Positions 58,172 through 64,000 of a stretch of 64,000 nt of DNA are shown here, one piece after another. Within the stretch, counting starts at the first letter, position 1; the number at the start of each line of letters is the position of its first letter. Source of the stretch: JBFLYZ01 sp040756415 (GTDB lineage: Bacteria > Bacteroidota > Bacteroidia > JADZBD01); the NCBI GenBank assembly GCA_040756415.1, contig JBFLYZ010000011.1, positions 11,205 through 75,204 on the forward strand, written 5' to 3'. The notes beneath the pieces are model-generated. The model saw only the letters and a list, made by a program, of their open reading frames with translations, searched no databases and was not told the DNA's origin. The position numbers and the translations under genes were made by a program.

Positions 58172-60295
58172 TTATACTTTCTCTGCTTTCTTGCCGTTTG
58201 CCTTGGCGATCACCTCGTCAGCAATGTTGCGGGGAGCCTCAGCGTAATGTGAAAATTCCATGGTCGATGTGGCGCGGCCCGAAGTGATGGTGCGTAACTG
58301 CGTTACGTAACCGAACATTTCTCCGAGCGGCACCTTGGCCTTTACAACCTGCGCGTTGCCGCGGCTGTCCATGCCCTCGATCTGTCCCCTGCGCTTGTTC
58401 AGGTCGCCTACTACATCACCCATATACTGTTCGGGGGTGATAACCTCCACTTTCATGATGGGCTCAAGGAGCACAGGCTTGGCTTTGGGAAGCGCTTCGC
58501 GGTAAGCGGTCTTGGCGCATATTTCGAACGAGAGCGAATCGGAATCCACATCGTGGTATGAACCATCGGTCAGTACCACCTTCATGCTCTGGAGCTGGTA
58601 GCCGGCCAGCACACCGTTGACCATAGCTGCGCGGAAGCCTTTTTCAACAGCAGGAATGAATTCCTTGGGAATATTACCGCCAGTGATCTCGTTCACGAAC
58701 TGTAAGCCACCATTCTTCTTGTCGATAACAAAATCGGCATCAACGGGCGATACGGTGAACTTGATATCAGCGAACTTACCGCGGCCGCCTGTCTGCTTCT
58801 TATATACTTCGCGGTGTTCTACTTTTCCCGTGATCGCTTCCTTATAGTTGACCTGGGGAGCCCCCTGGTTAACTTCTACTTTAAATTCACGCTTCAGGCG
58901 GTCTACAATGATCTCCAGGTGGAGTTCACCCATGCCGCTGATAATGGTTTGCCCTGAATCCTCATCGGTCTTAACGCGGAAGGTCGGATCCTCTTCAGAC
59001 AGTTTGGCAAGCGAGTTGCCCAGCTTGTCCAGGTCGGCCTGAGTTTTCGGCTCAATGGCCAGGCCGATGACCGGCTCGGGGAAGTTCATGGCCTCCAATA
59101 CGATAGGCGCATTTTCTGCGCAAAGCGTATCGCCCGTCTTAATGTCTTTGAAGCCTACGGCAGCGCCAATGTCGCCCGCTTCAATAAAGGGGATCTGGTT
59201 CTGCTTGTTGGCATGCATCTGGAAGAGACGTGAGATACGCTCTTTCTGTCCCGAACGGGTGTTCAGCACATATGATCCAGACTCCAGTCTTCCGCTGTAC
59301 GCGCGGAAATAGGCCAGGCGCCCTACAAAGGGATCGGTAGCGATCTTGAATGCAAGTGCGGTGAAGGGTTCCTTGGCGTCAGGCTTGCGTGATACTTCTT
59401 CGCCCGTATCGGGATTGGTTCCTTTAATATTGTCTTTGTCAAGAGGCGAGGGCAGCAGCTCCATGACCAGGTCGAGCATGGTCTGAACGCCTTTGTTCTT
59501 GAATGCCGATCCGCAAACCATGGGAACCACTTTGCCGGCTATGCAAGCCTGGCGCAGTGCAGCCAGAATCTCGGCTTCGGTGATGGAATCAGGGTTATCA
59601 AAGAACTTCTCCATCAGCTTGTCATCGAACTCGGCAATGGCCTCAAGCAGTTTGCCCCGGTACTCCTTCACTTCGGCATCCATCTCTGCGGGTATAGGCA
59701 CAACCTTGAAGGTCATACCCTGGTCGTGTTCGTTCCATTCAATAGCGCGGTTGTTGATCAGGTCGACCACACCGCGGAAATGCTCTTCAGCGCCCAGGGG
59801 CAACTGAAGCGGAACGGCATTGCCTCCCAGCATCTCTTTCACCTGCTTGCATACGTTCAGGAAGTCGGCTCCCGCGCGGTCCATTTTATTCACGAAACCG
59901 ATACGGGTCACATTATAGTTATTGGCCAGGCGCCAGTTGGTTTCTGACTGCGGCTCAACACCGTCTACGGCAGAGAAAAGGAATACCAGCCCGTCCAGCA
60001 CCCGCAGCGAGCGGTTTACTTCAACAGTAAAATCAACGTGGCCGGGAGTGTCGATGATATTGACTTTGTACTTATTGCCCCTGTAATTCCAGAAACAGGT
60101 GGTAGCGGCCGAAGTGATCGTAATACCGCGCTCCTGCTCCTGCACCATCCAGTCCATGGTTGCGGCCCCGTCATGCACCTCGCCTATCTTGTGGTTAACA
60201 CCCGTATAATACAGTATACGTTCGGTGCAGGTGGTCTTCCCGGCATCAATATGGGCGGCAATGCCAATGTTCCTTGTATATCTAAGATCGCTCAT
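58172..60295 (-). CDS. fusA: Elongation factor G
   Basis: EF-G drives translocation with GTP. The 707-residue product has the G1 loop AHIDAGKTT (14-22), switch region RGITITSAATT, G3 DTPGHVDF, G4 NKMDRAG and the domain II-V motifs, including the domain IV tip sequence HREVYKKQTGGRGKFADI. All five domains are present at normal length. In this cluster it lies between rpsG and rpsJ, with 26 and 23 bases on the two sides. Confidence 0.98.
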   Translation of the reverse strand: MSDLRYTRNIGIAAHIDAGKTTCTERILYYTGVNHKIGEVHDGAATMDWMVQEQERGITITSAATTCFWNYRGNKYKVNIIDTPGHVDFTVEVNRSLRVLDGLVFLFSAVDGVEPQSETNWRLANNYNVTRIGFVNKMDRAGADFLNVCKQVKEMLGGNAVPLQLPLGAEEHFRGVVDLINNRAIEWNEHDQGMTFKVVPIPAEMDAEVKEYRGKLLEAIAEFDDKLMEKFFDNPDSITEAEILAALRQACIAGKVVPMVCGSAFKNKGVQTMLDLVMELLPSPLDKDNIKGTNPDTGEEVSRKPDAKEPFTALAFKIATDPFVGRLAYFRAYSGRLESGSYVLNTRSGQKERISRLFQMHANKQNQIPFIEAGDIGAAVGFKDIKTGDTLCAENAPIVLEAMNFPEPVIGLAIEPKTQADLDKLGNSLAKLSEEDPTFRVKTDEDSGQTIISGMGELHLEIIVDRLKREFKVEVNQGAPQVNYKEAITGKVEHREVYKKQTGGRGKFADIKFTVSPVDADFVIDKKNGGLQFVNEITGGNIPKEFIPAVEKGFRAAMVNGVLAGYQLQSMKVVLTDGSYHDVDSDSLSFEICAKTAYREALPKAKPVLLEPIMKVEVITPEQYMGDVVGDLNKRRGQIEGMDSRGNAQVVKAKVPLGEMFGYVTQLRTITSGRATSTMEFSHYAEAPRNIADEVIAKANGKKAEKV

Positions 60296-60321
60296 TTCTT
60301 GTTCCTCTTCCTTTTTATGTC

Positions 60322-60789
60322 TTACAGCCTGAAGTGCGAGTAGGCTTTGTTCGCCTCGGCCATTCGGTGTGTGTCTTCTTTCTTCTTAAATGCAGCGCCC
60401 TCTTCTTTGGCTGCGGCAATGATCTCACCGGCCAGCTTCTGCGCCATCGATTTTTCGCTGCGCTCGCGCGAATAAAGTATCATCCATTTAATGCCCAGGG
60501 CGATCTTACGCTCCGGGCGCACTTCCTGGGGTATCTGGAAAGTAGCACCGCCAACCCTGCGTGAACGAACTTCAACGTTCGGCATAATGTTGTTAAGCGC
60601 TTTTTTCCATTGCTCCAGACCGTTTTCCTTGGTGCGCTGCTCTACGATATCGAGGGCGTCATAGAAAATGTTGAAGCTTTTTCCGCGCTTGCCATCGTAC
60701 ATCATGTTATTCACAAAACGCGTTACCAGTATATCGTTGAACTTAGGGTCCGGTAACAGTAATCTTTTTTTTGCTCTGGTCTTCCTCAT
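60322..60789 (-). CDS. rpsG: Ribosomal protein S7
   Basis: S7 starts assembly of the 30S head and touches the E-site tRNA. The 155-residue product has MRKTRAKKRLLLPDPKFNDI, the RFVNNMMYDGKRGKSFNIFY segment, VEVRSRRVGGATFQIPQEVR and the C-terminal KEDTHRMAEANKAYSHFR. The motifs match the family throughout. It is 40 bases after rpsL. Confidence 0.97.
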   Translation of the reverse strand: MRKTRAKKRLLLPDPKFNDILVTRFVNNMMYDGKRGKSFNIFYDALDIVEQRTKENGLEQWKKALNNIMPNVEVRSRRVGGATFQIPQEVRPERKIALGIKWMILYSRERSEKSMAQKLAGEIIAAAKEEGAAFKKKEDTHRMAEANKAYSHFRL

Positions 60790-60829
60790 TGCTTGGTTGA
60801 CGTTTATTTTACTTGGATATTTTCAACTT

Positions 60830-61225
60830 TTATTTTTTGGCTGCTGCTGCTCCCGCCTTCGGTTTCTTGGCGCCATACTTGCTTCTGCGCTGCTTGCGGT
60901 TCTCCACCCCTGCAGTATCGAGCGCACCGCGAACAATGTGGTAACGAACACCCGGCAGATCCTTTACACGGCCTCCCCTTACAAGCACGATCGAGTGCTC
61001 CTGCAGGTTGTGGCCTTCGCCAGGGATATAGGCGATCACTTCAGTGCCGTTGGTCAGCCGCACCTTGGCCACTTTGCGCAAGGCCGAATTCGGCTTTTTC
61101 GGAGTGGTGGTGTACACTTTTGTGCAAACCCCCCTGCGCTGAGGGCAGGAGGCAAGCGCTGCCGACTTGCTTCTGTTAGCGCTTTTGAAGCGCCCCTTTC
61201 TAACTAATTGCTGTATGGTTGGCAT
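60830..61225 (-). CDS. rpsL: Ribosomal protein S12, first gene of the superoperon
   Basis: S12 is at the decoding centre. The 131-residue product has MPTIQQLVRKGRFKSANRSK, CPQRRGVCTKVYTTTPKKPN, and VRGGRVKDLPGVRYHIVRG, followed by an Ala/Lys tail. The lysine in TTTPKKPNSA that is changed in many streptomycin-resistant mutants is wild type. It is the promoter-proximal gene of the 33-gene run, with a short leader after a TACCTTTG promoter. Confidence 0.97.
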   Translation of the reverse strand: MPTIQQLVRKGRFKSANRSKSAALASCPQRRGVCTKVYTTTPKKPNSALRKVAKVRLTNGTEVIAYIPGEGHNLQEHSIVLVRGGRVKDLPGVRYHIVRGALDTAGVENRKQRRSKYGAKKPKAGAAAAKK

Positions 61226-61299
61226 TCAACTACTTGTTTTTCAGCCTTTCGGCCGCTTTAGTTAATACAAAAAATATCCCCTCCCAATTTTGGGGACGG

Positions 61300-61328
61300 C
61301 AAAGGTAGCAAAATATTCAATCCGCAAA
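61300..61328 (-). promoter_or_regulatory. Promoter of the str-S10-spc-alpha superoperon
   Basis: The minus strand reads TTTG (61325-61328), 17 bases, then TACCTTTG (61300-61307), an exact TAnnTTTG. The rpsL ATG lies 75 bases downstream, leaving a leader of about 70 bases with a CCCC-to-GGGG stem. Confidence 0.6.
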
Positions 61329-61345
61329 ATTCTGTTAATAACTTT

Positions 61346-61365
61346 TTTTCAGTTGAAACTGAAAA
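61346..61365. repeat. 20-base palindrome upstream of the ribosomal promoter
   Basis: TTTTCAGTT-GA-AACTGAAAA is a perfect 9-bp inverted repeat. It ends 17 bases upstream of the -33 box. No poly-T run follows it in the minus direction, so a terminator is unlikely; a protein binding site is possible. Confidence 0.45.
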
Positions 61366-61387
61366 GCCTAGGCGGTGTTTGGATCTG

Positions 61388-61429
61388 ATTTTAAACAGTA
61401 GTATAGGGCACATTATCCCTGTTTAAAAT
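61388..61429 (-). terminator. Long inverted repeat after the SprB-repeat gene
   Basis: ATTTTAAACAG (61388-61398) and CTGTTTAAAAT (61419-61429) are perfect 11-bp arms around a 20-base loop that holds AGGG and CCCT segments. It lies about 30 bases past the stop codon at 61458. The AT-rich stem makes it a moderate terminator candidate. Confidence 0.5.
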
Positions 61430-61457
61430 ACAGTACTTGGATTCTGGGCTTGATCTC

Positions 61458-63368
61458 TTATTGGATAAGAATTTTTTTGCCCGCAATGATCTGGCTGCCA
61501 GTAAGATTAACGAAGTAAATCCCCTTAGGCTGGTGGGAAAGATCTATTTCTGATTCAATCTCGTCAAGCGGTGATTTGTAAACAAGTTCGCCAAGCCGGT
61601 TATAGATTTCGATAAAGGTACCAGCCTCCGGAATAAAGCCTGCTTGTATCCTGATCTTACCGGGCGTAGGATTGGGTGAGATTAGTATTGCGTCCTCCTG
61701 TATCTCACTCATCCCCACAGTGAAATTGATTACTGCCGTGTCGCAGACCGTACAACCGTTTGCATCGGTTACGCACACCGTGTAGGTTCCTGTACATTGG
61801 CCTGTTAGAGACGGGCTTGTAATGTTGCCGGGTGTCCAAAGATAGGTATAGGCGGGGCTTCCTCCCGAAGCGCTTGCTCCAGAGCTGCCATCGCAGCAGG
61901 ATGAACAACTGGCTGGCGTTGTAGTTACGTTCACTGTCAGTTGAGGAGGTTCCGCAACGCAGCACGAACCTGAAACAGTGCACCCGCTGGCATCTGTTAC
62001 GGTTACGGTATAGCAACTGGCCCCGATTCCCGTGGCTGTAGCGTTGGTTTGCCCGCTGGGGCTCCAGAAATATGAATAGGGTAAGGTTCCGCCCGATGCA
62101 GATACGGATGCGCTCCCGTCAGCAGCCCCAAAACAGGTGGTATTGGTACAGCTCATATTGGCATTCAGTTGTGCAGGCTGGGTAATGCAGCATGAATTGT
62201 TGACAGCACATCCGTTCGCATCAGTGACAAAAACAATATGGCAGCCGGCTGCCAACCCGCTTACGCTCGCTGATGTTTGTCCGCCCGGAGACCAGGAATA
62301 AGTATAAGGGCCTACACCGCCAGTAACGCTGGCGCTTACCGTTCCGTCAGTCGCCCCAAAGCAGCTTGCCGGAGTGCAGCTTGCATTTGCAGTCAGTTGC
62401 GGGGGTTCGGTAATAGTGATCATTGTATTTGTAGTGCATGCGCAGGCATCCGTTACGGTAAGCGTATAAGTGCCCGCGCAAAGATTGGATAGACTTGCCG
62501 TAGTGAAGTTCCCGGGCATCCATAAATAAGTATAAGGTCCGCCACATCCTCCTGTAACACTGGTATTTACGGCTCCGTTGCATGCCCCGAAGCAGCTTAC
62601 ATTCATCGTGCTTGGATTTATATTTATTGCCGGAGGTTGCGTAACGCAGCAAGAAGCCGAGGCATTATTGCCTATCGCATCCGTTACAAAGACCGTATAG
62701 CAGCCTGCGCTTAACCCGGTGGCGGTTTGGGTTGTTTGTCCCACAGGCGACCATGCGTAAGTATACGGAGGGCTGCCGCCTGTTGTGTTTGCCATGGCCG
62801 ATCCGTCATTTGCCCCGAAACAACTGGCAGCATTGCAATTGGCTGTAACTTGCAAAGCAGTGGTTACGGTGCCAGAGCATTGTGTAGTGCACCCATTGGC
62901 ATCGGTTATGGTAACCGTATAACTGCCTGCGCATAATCCCGTTGCTGTGGATGTTGTTTGACCGCCTGGCGACCAGAGGTACGAATAGGCCGGGGTTCCA
63001 CCGGCCACTACAGCGGTAAGGCTGCCGTTGCAGGAGGGGTTTTCGGGTACCATGGTAAGCCCGCAGTTGAGTTGGCTGGGTTGGGTAATTGTTACCGATG
63101 CCGTGGCAACGCACGAATTATTATCGGTAACGGTAACCGTATAGCTTCCGGCACAAAGGCCTGTGGCAGTCTGCGTTGTTTGAACGGGTACGGTGTTCCA
63201 TGAGTACGAAAACGGGGCCTGGCCGCTGGGATTCGCTGTTGCGCTACCGTTACAGGCGTTAAAGCAGCTTACATGAACGGGTATTATAGTTGTGCTGCAC
63301 TGAGCCGCTGATTCGTGCGAATGAATGATCTGGAATATACAGGCGATAAGAAAATAGTACTTACACAT
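61458..63368 (-). CDS. Secreted SprB-repeat protein with T9SS sorting domain
   Basis: The 636-residue product has a signal peptide (MCKYYFLIACIFQIIHSHESAAQ), then seven tandem domains of about 75 residues, then a C-terminal type A sorting domain (ILISPNPTPGKIRI to GIYFVNLTG and a basic end). Each repeat opens with a cysteine segment such as SCFGANDGS or SCFGATDGT, carries YTYxWSPGGQT, and ends in a TDANGCT-type strand; these are the signatures of the SprB repeat of gliding and adhesion proteins. SprB-like proteins act in surface adhesion and gliding in Flavobacterium; this one is much shorter, so an adhesive role is a guess. A single gene, with a terminator-like repeat after it. Confidence 0.88.
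   Translation of the reverse strand: MCKYYFLIACIFQIIHSHESAAQCSTTIIPVHVSCFNACNGSATANPSGQAPFSYSWNTVPVQTTQTATGLCAGSYTVTVTDNNSCVATASVTITQPSQLNCGLTMVPENPSCNGSLTAVVAGGTPAYSYLWSPGGQTTSTATGLCAGSYTVTITDANGCTTQCSGTVTTALQVTANCNAASCFGANDGSAMANTTGGSPPYTYAWSPVGQTTQTATGLSAGCYTVFVTDAIGNNASASCCVTQPPAININPSTMNVSCFGACNGAVNTSVTGGCGGPYTYLWMPGNFTTASLSNLCAGTYTLTVTDACACTTNTMITITEPPQLTANASCTPASCFGATDGTVSASVTGGVGPYTYSWSPGGQTSASVSGLAAGCHIVFVTDANGCAVNNSCCITQPAQLNANMSCTNTTCFGAADGSASVSASGGTLPYSYFWSPSGQTNATATGIGASCYTVTVTDASGCTVSGSCCVAEPPQLTVNVTTTPASCSSCCDGSSGASASGGSPAYTYLWTPGNITSPSLTGQCTGTYTVCVTDANGCTVCDTAVINFTVGMSEIQEDAILISPNPTPGKIRIQAGFIPEAGTFIEIYNRLGELVYKSPLDEIESEIDLSHQPKGIYFVNLTGSQIIAGKKILIQ
61730..63300 (-). repeat. 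Seven tandem SprB-type repeats within the coding region
   Basis: Units begin near SCFNACNGS, PSCNGSL, SCFGANDGS, SCFGACNGA, SCFGATDGT, TCFGAADGS and SCSSCCDGS. They share SxxWxPxGQT and Cx(S/A)YTVxVTD segments. The second and seventh are the most divergent. Boundaries are approximate. Confidence 0.8.
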
Positions 63369-63963
63369 AAAGGGGTGATTACGGATAAGTATTGGCCAGC
63401 ACTGCTTTCTTTTACGGCAGAAAAGGAATAAAAGTTACTTTCTTTCATGAAAATGATGACAGCGAATAGTTATGGTGCCTTAGTAACATCATATGAGTCG
63501 CCTTTCGTTAATTTCGGAGAAAACAGAATGTGAGAATGGAATGTAAGGCGTTGTTTGACACATGTTGGGTCCATATGTGCTGCCTTGAAAGTGCCTGTCT
63601 GATTGCAATATGTAGCTTCAGGGATGCGCTCAGTGTGCGGAAACCTAAATTGCTGGTAAGGACCATCGTAAGATAAGGATGACCACGAGGCTTTCTTTTA
63701 ATGTCCTTGGAACAGGAACCGAACATAAAGCCTCATGCTGGGGCATAGTTGAATATAAATATATTAATATCAGATAGTTATAAGCATCAAGGCATCTTAC
63801 TCTTGATGCCGCAATGGGTTAAAATATTCAATTCGTTTATTCGTCATAAGTACTACAACAGTTCTTTCAATACAAAGGGAAAGTTAAACCTGATAAAGGA
63901 CCACAGTTTTTCAGCCTCAAAATCAATTACTTACAAAAAGTTGAAAAAATGTTGATGATTTCA
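63369..63963. other. AT-rich region without a convincing gene
   Basis: No frame here has recognisable protein motifs. Base use is more AT-rich from about 63740, as expected upstream of a strong promoter. A hairpin with GCATCAAG/CTTGATGC arms lies at 63784-63809; its role is unclear. Short frames of about 70 codons exist but look random. Confidence 0.6.
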
Positions 63964-63994
63964 TTTGGAGGCTGATTAATTCGCAGTAAATTTG
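63964..63994 (+). promoter_or_regulatory. Consensus Bacteroidota promoter pointing out of the window
   Basis: TTTG (63964-63967), exactly 19 bases, then TAAATTTG (63987-63994) match TTTG-N19-TAnnTTTG. It sits six bases from the right edge, and AT-rich DNA lies upstream, so the gene or RNA operon it serves starts outside. Confidence 0.7.
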
Positions 63995-64000
63995 CGTCCC

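Noticed and set aside
63508..63726. A 72-codon minus-strand frame near the right edge
   Set aside because: No motif, mixed composition, and no promoter-like or start context; likely random.
63749..63955. A 68-codon plus-strand frame near the right edge
   Set aside because: It lies in AT-rich DNA just before a consensus promoter and looks like chance reading of that DNA.

Overview
The window comes from a member of the Bacteroidota, probably near the Chitinophagales or Sphingobacteriales; the sequence does not settle the order. Four signs support this. Many secreted proteins end in a type IX secretion (T9SS) type A sorting domain. Several promoters match the Bacteroidota pattern TTTG-N19-TAnnTTTG. 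The str, S10, spc and alpha ribosomal clusters are merged into one run without tuf. L36 and S14 are the zinc-free forms, and menaquinone would be made by the futalosine route (MqnE). No tRNA, rRNA, insertion sequence, prophage or CRISPR array was seen.

Layout. 1-1.8 kb: a SpoIIE/PP2C-like phosphatase (cut by the left edge) converges on a SiaB-like kinase gene with two fused domains and a SiaC-like partner gene. 1.9-6.5 kb: a T9SS protein with PKD domains, then brkB-like, nadC and DUF4783 genes, then rlmH. 6.5-23.2 kb: a surface-polysaccharide locus with galE, six glycosyltransferase-type genes (one of them a membrane GT-C protein), asparagine synthase, two methyltransferases, an ABC flippase-type transporter, a sugar aminotransferase paired with a sugar N-formyltransferase, and an unassigned multi-pass membrane protein. 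23.2-30.4 kb, plus strand: rdgB, a tandem D-Ala-D-Ala ligase fusion, a PASTA protein, a T9SS protein and an RluD-family pseudouridine synthase, the last three with abutting genes. 30.4-38.7 kb: mqnE, two M43 metalloproteases and two glycine-rich proteins, the last four all T9SS cargo and tandem paralogue pairs. 39-41.8 kb: a coiled-coil membrane protein, a metzincin-like lipoprotein, a DUF922 protein and a small lipoprotein. 41.8-61.2 kb, minus strand: carA, then 33 genes from rplQ back to rpsL. 61.4-63.4 kb: a T9SS protein with seven SprB-type repeats. 63.4-64 kb: AT-rich DNA without a convincing gene, ending in a consensus promoter that points out of the window.

How the parts work together. 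The polysaccharide genes would make nucleotide sugars (GalE; aminotransferase plus formyltransferase), assemble a glycan and flip it across the inner membrane. The ddl-PASTA-rluD block links peptidoglycan precursor synthesis with an envelope protein and rRNA modification. The T9SS genes mostly stand alone, and five of them are followed by strong intrinsic terminators. The most notable single gene is the double D-Ala-D-Ala ligase, in which each half keeps most catalytic motifs but carries different substitutions. The fused SiaB-like kinase is a second case of internal duplication.
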